Positions 6,662 through 13,185 of a stretch of 13,660 nucleotides of DNA are shown here, in pieces. How positions within the stretch are numbered: position 1 is the first letter of the stretch; every line of letters starts with the position of its first letter. The stretch lies in assembly GCA_035541035.1 (NCBI GenBank), contig DATLFO010000232.1, forward strand, positions 1 through 13,660, in the 5' to 3' direction. The position numbers and the translations under genes are program-made. The notes beneath the pieces were generated by a model. That model was not told where the DNA came from. It worked only from the letters and a program-made list of their open reading frames with translations, and made no database searches. The DNA comes from DASWHR01 sp035541035. GTDB taxonomy: Bacteria; Actinomycetota; AC-67.

Positions 6662-7462
6662 ATGCCGACCGCACCGCCGCTCGAGCAGGAGACATTCACC
6701 TCCGCGTGGCCTCAGGCGCCCGCCGGTCCGCCGCCCCCGCCCCGGCAGCGCTTCGGCCTGATGCGCGAGCTGCCCGTCCTGATCGTGGTGGCGCTCACGG
6801 TCGCCCTGCTGATCAAGACGTTTCTGATCCAGGCCTTCTACATCCCGTCCGCGTCGATGGTTCCGACCCTGTTGGAGAACGACCGCATCTTGGTCAACAA
6901 GCTCGCCTACCGGTTCCGGGAGCCGGAGCGGGGCGAGGTCGTGGTGTTCATCACCGGGAATCTTCTGCGTGAGCGCAGGAGCCTGGTCCAGGCCGCCTGG
7001 AAGAACGTGTGCGAGGCGCTGGGACTGTGCCCGCCGGGTGACACCGACTTCATCAAGCGCATCATCGCGCTTCCCGGAGAGACGATCGAGGTGAAGGACG
7101 ACCCGAACGCGGGGCATCGCGCCGTCTACATCACCACGCCGAACGGCAGGACGTTCATCCTGCCCGAGCCCTACATCGAGTCCTACGGCGAGCTGCAAGC
7201 CTTTGGCCCGTTCACCGTTCCCGCGGGCAGCTACTTCCTCATGGGAGACAATCGGGGCAACTCCTCCGACAGCAGAATCAACAACTTCGGGATCTGCCCG
7301 TCGGCGCCGTGCGCGGTTCCGAAAGAGCGCCTGGTCGGCAAGGCCTTCGTACGCATCTATCCGTTCAAGCGCCTGCACGTGTTCCAGGTGCCCGTGTACG
7401 GCCTGACGGTCATGGGCGTGGCCGGCGGCGTGGTCCGCCGACGCCGCCGGCGCGCGGACTGA
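6662..7462 (+). CDS. lepB: Signal peptidase I (second of tandem pair)
   Basis: Second S26 signal peptidase, 266 residues. A short Pro-rich N-terminus leads to a TM helix at about 36-58 (LPVLIVVALTVALLI). Catalytic Ser is S65 in IPSASMVPTL; Lys is K132 in DFIKRIIALPGE; box E is GDNRGNSSDSR (195-205). The C-terminus has a hydrophobic stretch (about 243-258) followed by a run of arginines, suggesting a second membrane segment with the tail in the cytoplasm. Unlike its neighbour it has two cysteine pairs, C117/C123 and C212/C217, in the exported domain, which could form disulfides. It starts 3 nt after the first lepB stop, with GGAGGG at 6642-6647, so the two are co-transcribed. Confidence 0.95.
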   Translation: MPTAPPLEQETFTSAWPQAPAGPPPPPRQRFGLMRELPVLIVVALTVALLIKTFLIQAFYIPSASMVPTLLENDRILVNKLAYRFREPERGEVVVFITGNLLRERRSLVQAAWKNVCEALGLCPPGDTDFIKRIIALPGETIEVKDDPNAGHRAVYITTPNGRTFILPEPYIESYGELQAFGPFTVPAGSYFLMGDNRGNSSDSRINNFGICPSAPCAVPKERLVGKAFVRIYPFKRLHVFQVPVYGLTVMGVAGGVVRRRRRRAD

Positions 7463-7496
7463 CCGCCGGATGCGGCCATTCGGCCGGGGGCGGCGG

Positions 7497-7502
7497 TATT
7501 CT
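7497..7502 (+). promoter_or_regulatory. Candidate -10 element for rnhB (leaderless)
   Basis: TATTCT preceded by GG ends 6 nt before the GTG of rnhB, the spacing expected if transcription begins on the start codon. No Shine-Dalgarno is seen. This supports the GTG at 7509 over an in-frame ATG at 7470. Confidence 0.5.
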
Positions 7503-7508
7503 CGCAGT

Positions 7509-8132
7509 GTGGAACCCGACGGCACCCTGGAGCGCTCGCTTTCGACGGCAGGCTTCCGTCTCGTCGCCGGCGTGGACGAGGTCGGACGCGGCGCGCTGGC
7601 CGGCCCGCTCTACGCCTGCGCCGTCATTCTGCCCGACGATCTGGACGTCGACGGCATCAAGGACTCCAAGCTGATGACCGCCAAGGCGCGCGAGCGCGTC
7701 GCCGCCGAAGTGCGTGAGCGCGCCCTGGCCGTGTCGATCGTGCGCGTTATGCCCTCCTCGATCGACCGACGCGGCCTGCACCCGTCGAACCTGTGGGCGC
7801 TGCGGCAAGCGATCGTGCGCCTGGCGCCGGCGCCGGACTACGTCCTGTCGGACGGGTTCCGGCCCAAGCGGCTGCCGATGCCGGCGCTGTCAATCAAGAA
7901 GGGCGACGCGGTCGCGCGCAGCGTCGCCGCGGCGTCCGTGCTCGCGAAGGTGGCCCGAGACGCGGCGATGCGCCGCCTGGCTCGCCGCTATCCGGGATAT
8001 GGCTTCGAGCGCAACGTCGGATACGGAACCGCCGAGCATTGGGACGCGCTGCGGCGTCTCGGTCCTACCCCGGTGCACCGGCGCTCGTTCGCCGGCGTCG
8101 CCGAGCCAACGCCCGAGGAGATGGCCACATGA
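7509..8132 (+). CDS. rnhB: Ribonuclease HII
   Basis: Endonuclease that cuts RNA in RNA-DNA hybrids and removes misincorporated ribonucleotides. 207 residues from the GTG at 7509. The four acidic metal ligands are in place: D23 and E24 in AGVDEVGRGALAGP, D115 in LSDG, and D133 in SIKKGDAVARSVAAASVLAK. The motif GIKDSK (49-54) and the C-terminal YPGYGFERNVGYGTAEHW and HRRSF are also family hallmarks. An alternative ATG at 7470 would add 13 Arg/Gly-rich residues upstream of the conserved part. The stop overlaps the start of the DUF2469 gene (ATGA), as in many actinobacteria. Confidence 0.95.
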   Translation: MEPDGTLERSLSTAGFRLVAGVDEVGRGALAGPLYACAVILPDDLDVDGIKDSKLMTAKARERVAAEVRERALAVSIVRVMPSSIDRRGLHPSNLWALRQAIVRLAPAPDYVLSDGFRPKRLPMPALSIKKGDAVARSVAAASVLAKVARDAAMRRLARRYPGYGFERNVGYGTAEHWDALRRLGPTPVHRRSFAGVAEPTPEEMAT

Positions 8133-8443
8133 GCCTCGACGATCTCGAAAAGTACGAAGCCGATCTCGAGCTCGCCCTCTACCGCGAGTACCGCGACGTC
8201 GTGGGCATGTTCAACTACGTGGTCGAGACCGAGCGACGCTTCTACCTCTCGAACAAGGTCGAGGTCACGCCCCGCAGCAACGGCGAGGACAGCTATTTCG
8301 AGATCCTGCTGACTGATGCGTGGGTCTGGGACATCTACCGGCCGGCGCGATTCGTGGCCAGCGTGCGGGTGATCTCCTACGAGGACATCAACGTCGAGGA
8401 GCTGCGCAACGACATCCCCGACTCGCCCGAAGGGCTCGACTGA
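8129..8443 (+). CDS. DUF2469 family protein, actinobacterial
   Basis: 104-residue conserved protein of the DUF2469 family, which is characteristic of actinobacteria and almost always sits beside rnhB. Recognised from MSLDDLEKYEADLELALYRE at the start and the internal FNYVVETERRFYLSNKVEV and YFEILLTDAWVWDIYRPARF. Function is not established; the protein appears soluble and acidic with no signal peptide. The start overlaps the rnhB stop by four bases and has GAGGAG (8115-8120) 8 nt upstream, inside rnhB, so translation is probably coupled. The next start codon, of a membrane microprotein, lies one base after its stop. Confidence 0.93.
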   Translation: MSLDDLEKYEADLELALYREYRDVVGMFNYVVETERRFYLSNKVEVTPRSNGEDSYFEILLTDAWVWDIYRPARFVASVRVISYEDINVEELRNDIPDSPEGLD

Positions 8444-8444
8444 C

Positions 8445-8555
8445 GTGGGATACAACCCGCTTCGCAAGTACCGCGGCGGGAAGGCTGCCGAGGTCGCGAT
8501 CCTCGTGGTGTTCACGGCGGTGCTCATCGGCCTGATCGTGTGGGCCGTGCGCTAA
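8445..8555 (+). CDS. Predicted 36-residue single-pass membrane microprotein
   Basis: Short open frame starting GTG one base after the DUF2469 stop and ending TAA. The product begins MGYNPLRKYRGGKAAEVAIL and continues into about 18 hydrophobic residues (VAILVVFTAVLIGLIVWAV) ending in Arg. This is a basic N-terminal arm plus one transmembrane helix, probably with the N-terminus in the cytoplasm by the positive-inside rule. Support: immediate coupling to the upstream gene, clear membrane-protein composition, and the fact that the frame closes right after the helix. I do not recognise a named family. It is short enough to be missed by automatic gene calling. Confidence 0.7.
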   Translation: MGYNPLRKYRGGKAAEVAILVVFTAVLIGLIVWAVR

Positions 8556-8620
8556 TCCGTCGGCCAAGCCGTCCGCTTCTGCTCGATCTTCCCGCACGGG
8601 ACGTGCCTCCGCGCAGCCCC

Positions 8621-8626
8621 TAGCGT
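8621..8626 (+). promoter_or_regulatory. Candidate -10 element for yraN (leaderless)
   Basis: TAGCGT lies exactly 6 nt before the yraN ATG in the 77-nt gap after the microprotein gene, consistent with transcription starting at the A of ATG. No Shine-Dalgarno is visible. The rest of the gap (8556-8620) shows only a weak GCACG-gga-CGTGC hairpin. Confidence 0.45.
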
Positions 8627-8632
8627 GCGTTC

Positions 8633-9001
8633 ATGAACTGCACCGACCGCAACGCGCTCGGCCGCGCGGGTGAGGACGCCGCGGCGTCGTACCTGGCGTA
8701 CATGGGCTGGACGATCGTCGCGCGCAACGTGCGGCGACGCGAAGGCGAGGTCGACATCGTCGCCCGCCGCGCCGGAACCCTGGCGTTCGTCGAGGTCAAA
8801 ACTCGCCGGTCGGCTGCGTTCGGAACGCCGGCCGAGGCGGTGACCATCCGCAAGCAGCGCCGCATCCGAACGCTCGCGGCCGTGTTGCTGGCCGAAGGGA
8901 TCGGTCACGCGCGGCTGGTACGGTTCGACGTGATCGACGTCCGCCCGTGCCGGTGTTCGCCCGGGTGCTTCACCGTCGATCACATCGAGGACGCGTTTTG
9001 A
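8633..9001 (+). CDS. yraN: YraN/UPF0102 family nuclease-fold protein
   Basis: 122-residue member of the UPF0102 family, which has a PD-(D/E)XK-like nuclease fold; its cellular role is not settled. Fold signature: NALGRAGEDAAASYLAYMGW with E14, then REGEVDIVAR with D41 and FVEVKTRR with E54 and K56, the expected metal and catalytic positions. The C-terminal part has three cysteines (106, 108, 112), which could be structural. ATG start six bases after a TAGCGT element. The stop TGA overlaps the TTG start proposed for comM. The pairing with comM and dprA is conserved in many bacteria and suggests a DNA-related role. Confidence 0.92.
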   Translation: MNCTDRNALGRAGEDAAASYLAYMGWTIVARNVRRREGEVDIVARRAGTLAFVEVKTRRSAAFGTPAEAVTIRKQRRIRTLAAVLLAEGIGHARLVRFDVIDVRPCRCSPGCFTVDHIEDAF

Positions 9002-10512
9002 GCTTCGCGCGCGCAACCTCGGTCGCCGTCGTCGGCATGGACGGCCACGCCGTCGAGGTCGAGGTTCACGTCGCGCGCGGGCTGCCGGCCTTCACGGTCG
9101 TTGGCCTGCCGGACGCCGCCATTCAAGAGTCCAGGGAGCGGGTACGGGCCGCGGTCGAGTCCAGCGGGGAGTCCTGGCCGAAGCAGCGTCTGACGGTGAA
9201 CCTTTCGCCCGCGCACCTGCCGAAGCAGGGCAGCGGCTTCGATCTTGCGATCGCGCTGGCGATCCTCGCGGCGTGCGGCCGTATTCCGCAGCAGCGGCTC
9301 GAGCAGGTCTGTGCGATCGGCGAGCTTTCGCTGGACGGCGGGGTGCGCCGGGTTCGGGGCGCGCTCGCTTCGGTCGCGTCGTGCGCGGCTCGCGGCGTTC
9401 CTCGCGTGCTGGTGCCGCAGGGCAACGCGGCGGAGGCGTCGCTCATCGACGGGGTCGAGGTGATCCCGCTGTCGGCGCTGCGCGACGCGGTGGGTCTTTT
9501 GCGCGGCGAGCGGCGCATCGACGCGGCGGTGCCGCCGCCGACCGTGACGGGCGGGCCGGGCGAGGTCGATCTGGCCGAGGTCCGGGGCCAGGCGCACGCG
9601 AAGCGCGCGCTGGAGGTGGCCGCCGCCGGCGGGCACAACATGATCATGACCGGAACCCCGGGGGGAGGAAAGACGATGCTGGCTCGCCGGCTCCCCACGA
9701 TCCTTCCCCCGCTCGACCGGACCGAGGCGATGGCGGTCACGCGGCTGTATTCGGTCGCCGGCCTCCTCCCGCCCGACGCCGGGCTGATCGTCGCACGGCC
9801 CTTTCGGGCCCCGCACCATTCCATCTCCGTCGCGGGGCTGGTCGGCGGTGGCAGCGGAGTGCCGTTGCCCGGCGAGGTGTCCCTGGCCCACCGCGGCGTG
9901 CTATTCCTCGACGAGGCCACCGAGTTTCGCCGTGACGCGCTTCAAGCGCTCCGGCAGCCGCTCGAGGACGGCACGGTCCGGCTCTCCCGGGCCCGGTACT
10001 CGGTGACGTACCCGTCCCGGGTGCAGCTCGTCCTGGCTGCCAACCCGTGCCCGTGTGGCCACGCGGGGGATGTCGCTCGCGCCTGCGAATGTCCGCCGGG
10101 ACGCATCGTCGCCTACCGCGAGCGGCTGTCGGGGCCCCTGCTGGACCGCATCGACATCGGCGTGGTCGTCGAGCGCGTGAGCAAGAGCCAGATCTTCTCG
10201 CGCGGCCGCTCCGAGCCCTCGACGGCAGTGCGGGCGCGCGTGGAGGCGGCGCGCGCCGTGCAAGGCGCACGGCTCGCGCCCATCGGGATCGCCACCAACG
10301 CCGAGATCCCTCCGCGAGCATTGGACGACGCCTGCGCGCTGACGCGGGACGCCCGGACGGCGGTGAGCCGGGCCGTCGAGACCTACGGGCTGTCGATGCG
10401 CGGCGCGCACCGGCTGATGCGCGTGGCGAGGACGATCGCGGATCTGGAAGACTCGGCCGAGGTCGGAGCCGGACACGTGACCGAAGCGGCCGGCCTCCGA
10501 CTTCGACGGTGA
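8998..10512 (+). CDS. comM: ComM-like AAA+ ATPase (YifB/Mg-chelatase-like)
   Basis: AAA+ helicase-like ATPase; ComM promotes branch migration during natural transformation in Vibrio cholerae. 504 residues from the TTG at 8998. The N-terminal ChlI-like domain has ATSVAVVGMDGHAVEVEV and LPDAAIQESRERVRAAVESS. Walker A is GTPGGGKT (219-226) and Walker B is VLFLDEATEF with D305 and E306. The paired cysteines C351/C353 (NPCPCG) and C363/C365 (CECP) form the family's zinc-like insert, followed by LSGPLLDRIDI. The C-terminal domain ends with YGLSMRGAHRLMRVARTIAD. The TTG overlaps the yraN stop and gives the usual N-terminus; an upstream ATG-like start at 8947 would overlap yraN by 55 bases. Walker B ends ATEF where most ComM have LPEF, a small oddity. 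Confidence 0.95.
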   Translation: MSFARATSVAVVGMDGHAVEVEVHVARGLPAFTVVGLPDAAIQESRERVRAAVESSGESWPKQRLTVNLSPAHLPKQGSGFDLAIALAILAACGRIPQQRLEQVCAIGELSLDGGVRRVRGALASVASCAARGVPRVLVPQGNAAEASLIDGVEVIPLSALRDAVGLLRGERRIDAAVPPPTVTGGPGEVDLAEVRGQAHAKRALEVAAAGGHNMIMTGTPGGGKTMLARRLPTILPPLDRTEAMAVTRLYSVAGLLPPDAGLIVARPFRAPHHSISVAGLVGGGSGVPLPGEVSLAHRGVLFLDEATEFRRDALQALRQPLEDGTVRLSRARYSVTYPSRVQLVLAANPCPCGHAGDVARACECPPGRIVAYRERLSGPLLDRIDIGVVVERVSKSQIFSRGRSEPSTAVRARVEAARAVQGARLAPIGIATNAEIPPRALDDACALTRDARTAVSRAVETYGLSMRGAHRLMRVARTIADLEDSAEVGAGHVTEAAGLRLRR

Positions 10513-11453
10513 TGCGCAGCCGGCCTCGTCACCGCGTTCCCGACGGTCTGTTCGAGCGCGCCTCGGGCGGCGGGGTTCGGGCCCGCGTCCCGCTCCGCGA
10601 GCTCACGCCCGACGACCCGGAGTTTCCCGAAGGGGTGCGAACGATGCCGCGCGCGCCGTCGCGGCTGTGGGTCGCGGGCCGGGATCTGCGAACGCTCGGA
10701 TCGATGGTGGCCGTGATCGGAGCGCGGCGCGCGACCCGATACGGACTCTCCATGGCGGCCGGGCTCGCGGGCGACCTCGCCGCCGGCGGGGTGTGCGTGG
10801 TCAGCGGCCTGGCCCGCGGATGCGACTCGGCCGCGCACGACGGGGCGCTCGAGCGCGGAGGCACCACCGTCGCGGTCCTGGGTTCGGGTGCCGACGTGTG
10901 CTATCCGGCGGGCAGCCGCGTCTTGTACTCGGAGATCCTCGCCGCCGGGGCCGTGGTCTCGGCCAGGCCTCCCGGCTACCGGCCGTTCAAATCCGACTTC
11001 GTCTACCGGAACTCGATCATGGTTGCGATGTCGGAGGCCGTCGTGGTCGTGCAGGGGACCACCGACAGCGCCGCGGTCAGAACGGGCGAGGACGCCGCGG
11101 GCGCCGGGCACGGGTCCGTCTTCGCCGTCCCGGGATCCGTCGAGTGGCCCGAGAGCGCCGGCGTCCACAAGCTTCTCAAGCTCGGAGCCACGGTCTGCAC
11201 CTCCGCATCCGACATCGTCGAGCCGCTCCAGGACCGGCTTCGCTGGACGCCGCCCGAGCTCCAGCCGGTCCCACGCCATCTGCCCGAGCCGCAGCGCCGG
11301 ATCTTGGAGGCCCTGGCCGGCGGGGCCGCCGGCAGGGAGGAGGTGGTGGCGGCGAGCGCCCTGGAAGCCGCAGCCGCCTCCCGGGCGATCGCCGAGCTTG
11401 AGATGGCCGGCCTGATCGTCGAAGAGGGCTTTTTCCTCCGCCGAACCCGGTGA
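10512..11453 (+). CDS. dprA: DNA processing protein DprA (Smf), divergent
   Basis: Single-strand DNA-binding protein that loads RecA on incoming DNA during transformation. 313 residues. The Rossmann-like core is recognisable: MVAVIGARRATRYG (65-78), VVSGLARGCDSAAHDGAL (96-113), AVLGSGADVCYPAGSR (121-136), FVYRNSIM (163-170) and VFAVPGSVEWPESAGVHKLL (203-222). A C-terminal winged-helix-like segment spans about 257-313. It has a short N-terminus without the usual helix-hairpin-helix region. Core motifs differ from consensus: GARRAT for GSRKAT, and RTGEDAAGAG where a GSxxTAxxA pattern is common. The ATG overlaps the comM stop (TGATG), and that start gives an ordinary length; no Shine-Dalgarno is seen. 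Identity is firm, function somewhat less so. Confidence 0.9.
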   Translation: MRSRPRHRVPDGLFERASGGGVRARVPLRELTPDDPEFPEGVRTMPRAPSRLWVAGRDLRTLGSMVAVIGARRATRYGLSMAAGLAGDLAAGGVCVVSGLARGCDSAAHDGALERGGTTVAVLGSGADVCYPAGSRVLYSEILAAGAVVSARPPGYRPFKSDFVYRNSIMVAMSEAVVVVQGTTDSAAVRTGEDAAGAGHGSVFAVPGSVEWPESAGVHKLLKLGATVCTSASDIVEPLQDRLRWTPPELQPVPRHLPEPQRRILEALAGGAAGREEVVAASALEAAAASRAIAELEMAGLIVEEGFFLRRTR

Positions 11454-11456
11454 TTC

Positions 11457-11485
11457 TTGCCACCCGGCGAAGTCGGCCATACGAT
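11457..11485 (+). promoter_or_regulatory. Strong candidate sigma-A promoter for the exported GGGHGDV-repeat protein
   Basis: TTGCCA (11457-11462, five of six to consensus) and TACGAT (11480-11485, four of six) are separated by exactly 17 nt, in a stretch of lower G+C than the surroundings. It starts 4 nt after the dprA stop. Predicted transcription start is near 11492, leaving a leader of about 55 nt with a good ribosome-binding site. Confidence 0.65.
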
Positions 11486-11546
11486 CCAATCTCCGAAATT
11501 CACCGATAAGCCCCATAGCCTCCGATCGGGGGCGAGAGGAGGACGG

Positions 11547-12092
11547 ATGCGAAAGCTTGGTTTTCTCGCGACCGCAGGAGCAGGAGCGATCCTGATGCTG
11601 GCGGTCGCGCCCGGGATGGCATCGGCCCATCACCTGAACCCGTTCGGCGACATCGTCGTCGAGGCCGATCGGGATGCCGAGGTGTCCGACCGGGTCTTCG
11701 TGCCGGTCGGCGGCGGGCACGGCGATGTGAGCGTGCTCCGGCAGGGCGGGAACGTCGTGTTCGGGCTGGAGGCGTTCGGTGACGTCGTTATCGGACGCGA
11801 GGCGCCGGGTCACGGTGTTTTCGTGGCGCGGGGCGGCGGACACGGCGACGTGCTCGTGGACGAGATCCTGTCGAACGAGACTCTTCCGGAAGCCGCAGCC
11901 GCGCGTCGGGCGACGGGCACGGCCAACAGCTGCTACCAGGGCGCATGCGCCGACGTCACTTTCGTCGAGGCCGGGATCGACGCCGGCGAGACCTTCGGCG
12001 GCGGAGCCCACTCGTACGGACCGCAGCAGGCGATCCGCACGGGCGCGCTGGACACGACCGGCGTCGTCATCGCCGGCAGCTTCATCTTCTAG
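11547..12092 (+). CDS. Exported protein with duplicated GGGHGDV module, function unknown
   Basis: Not recognised. 181 residues. The ATG is fixed by AGGAGG (11537-11542) at 4-nt spacing. MRKLGFLATAGAGAILMLAV starts a clear Sec signal peptide with likely cleavage after ASA (27), leaving HHLNPFGD. The mature protein contains two related ~28-residue modules, about 34-62 and 78-104. Each runs from GD(I/V)VV through a VFV strand to GGGHGDV and a Val-rich strand, so it looks beta-rich. A C-terminal part carries C129 and C134 (CYQGAC) and Gly-rich segments, ending in hydrophobic VVIAGSFIF. Histidines near the mature N-terminus and in both repeats could bind metal (inference). It has its own promoter and a terminator, so it is a single-gene unit between dprA and xerC. 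Confidence 0.8.
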   Translation: MRKLGFLATAGAGAILMLAVAPGMASAHHLNPFGDIVVEADRDAEVSDRVFVPVGGGHGDVSVLRQGGNVVFGLEAFGDVVIGREAPGHGVFVARGGGHGDVLVDEILSNETLPEAAAARRATGTANSCYQGACADVTFVEAGIDAGETFGGGAHSYGPQQAIRTGALDTTGVVIAGSFIF

Positions 12093-12109
12093 GCACATCT
12101 CGAGACGCT

Positions 12110-12140
12110 CGGAGCCCGGCGGTCGCCGGGCTCCGCGCTT
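12110..12140 (+). terminator. Intrinsic-type terminator after the exported protein gene
   Basis: An 11-bp perfect stem (12110-12120 with 12125-12135) with a 4-nt GGTC loop is followed by GCTTT. It is G+C-rich and stable with a short T-run, and lies 18 nt after the stop codon. It would separate this gene from xerC. Confidence 0.75.
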
Positions 12141-12155
12141 TCCACGCTCGGTTCG

Positions 12156-12184
12156 TTGACCGCGCCGCTGCCCGGCACGATAGT
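12156..12184 (+). promoter_or_regulatory. Candidate sigma-A promoter for xerC
   Basis: TTGACC (12156-12161, five of six) and GATAGT (12179-12184, four of six) are separated by exactly 17 nt and sit directly after the terminator. The -10 box ends 5 nt before the GTG start, so the message would be leaderless or nearly so. Confidence 0.65.
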
Positions 12185-12189
12185 GCCTC

Positions 12190-13185
12190 GTGACACGAAT
12201 GAGCCGGGCGTGGGAGAGCGAGGCAAGGGACGCGGTCGAAGCGTTCCTTCGCCACAGTGCGCTCGAACGCAACCTGTCGCCGCACAGCGTGGCCGCCTTG
12301 CGCGCGGACCTGGAGCAGTTCCTCGGCTTCTGCGGCCATACCGGGGGGCCGCGAGCCAGCGGCCCGCTCGGGGCCAAGCCGCACCATCTGCAGCGCTTCC
12401 TCGCCTCGCTCAACGAGCGTCTGGATCCCGACGAGCTCGCCGTGGTTTCGGTCTGGCGCTCCCGCGCCGAGCCCTACGCGCGCACGAGCCTGGCGCGAAA
12501 GGCATCGACGCTGCGGTCCTTCTACGCGTTCGCGCAGCGGCGGGGGCTGCGCGAGGACAACCCCGCGGTGCTGCTGGTCTCGCCCAAGAGACATCAGCGT
12601 CTTCCGAAGGTGCTGCGTCGCCCGCAGGCGGCCGCCCTGATCGACACGCCCCCGGGCGACGACCCGGTGGGCCTTCGCGACCACGCCGTCCTCGAGCTGC
12701 TCTACGGCGCCGGGCTTCGCGTGGGCGAGCTGTGCTCGCTGGACCTGGAGGCGGTGGACGTGACCCGGCGGCGCGTGCGCGTGATGGGAAAGGGAGCCAA
12801 GGAGCGAATCGTTCCGTTCGGTGAGCAGGCAGCCGCCGCGATCGCCTCATACGTGGCGGAAGGCCGCCCCCATCTGGTCCGGGACCGCACCCCGGCCGGG
12901 GCCCTGTTCCTGAATCGCCGTGGAAACCGGATGGGTCAGCGGGACGTTCGCTCGCTCGTGACCCGGTATGCTGCGGAGGCGGCTCCGGGCTCGATGCCGT
13001 CGCCGCATACGTTGAGGCACAGCTATGCGACGCATCTGCTTGAAGGAGGCGCGGACCTGAGATCCGTTCAGGAGCTTCTCGGCCATTCCGATCTGCGCAC
13101 CACGCAGATCTACACGCACGTGTCCCGTGAGCGGCTTCGCCGCGTCTACGAGCAGGCCCACCCGCGCGCCGGGGAGGACGGCTGA
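12190..13185 (+). CDS. xerC: Tyrosine recombinase XerC
   Basis: Site-specific recombinase that resolves chromosome dimers at dif with a XerD partner. 331 residues, longer than the usual ~300. The N-terminal SAM-like domain (about 14-130) contains an extra segment around 76-100. The catalytic domain has the full set: R177 (GLRVGEL), K201 (GKGAKER), H273 and R276 (HTLRHSYATHLL), H299 (LLGHSDL) and nucleophile Y308 (TQIYTHV). Housekeeping context with dprA and whiG favours XerC over a phage integrase, though XerC and XerD cannot be separated by motif alone. The GTG at 12190 follows a good promoter; an in-frame ATG lies three codons downstream. The stop overlaps the whiG start (TGATG). Confidence 0.92.
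   Translation: MTRMSRAWESEARDAVEAFLRHSALERNLSPHSVAALRADLEQFLGFCGHTGGPRASGPLGAKPHHLQRFLASLNERLDPDELAVVSVWRSRAEPYARTSLARKASTLRSFYAFAQRRGLREDNPAVLLVSPKRHQRLPKVLRRPQAAALIDTPPGDDPVGLRDHAVLELLYGAGLRVGELCSLDLEAVDVTRRRVRVMGKGAKERIVPFGEQAAAAIASYVAEGRPHLVRDRTPAGALFLNRRGNRMGQRDVRSLVTRYAAEAAPGSMPSPHTLRHSYATHLLEGGADLRSVQELLGHSDLRTTQIYTHVSRERLRRVYEQAHPRAGEDG

Noticed and set aside
5669..7525. 618-codon minus-strand open frame opposite the two lepB genes
   Set aside because: Arg/His/Asp-rich shadow of genuine signal peptidase genes, caused by high G+C codon use; the plus-strand frames carry all family motifs.
10383..12413. 676-codon minus-strand open frame opposite dprA, the exported protein gene and the start of xerC
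   Set aside because: No recognisable motif, and it spans a promoter and terminator on the plus strand; a high-G+C shadow.
12190..13185. Tyrosine recombinase as a mark of a prophage or integron
   Set aside because: Its place between dprA and whiG is the standard actinobacterial position of chromosomal xerC; no att site, tRNA or phage gene is nearby.
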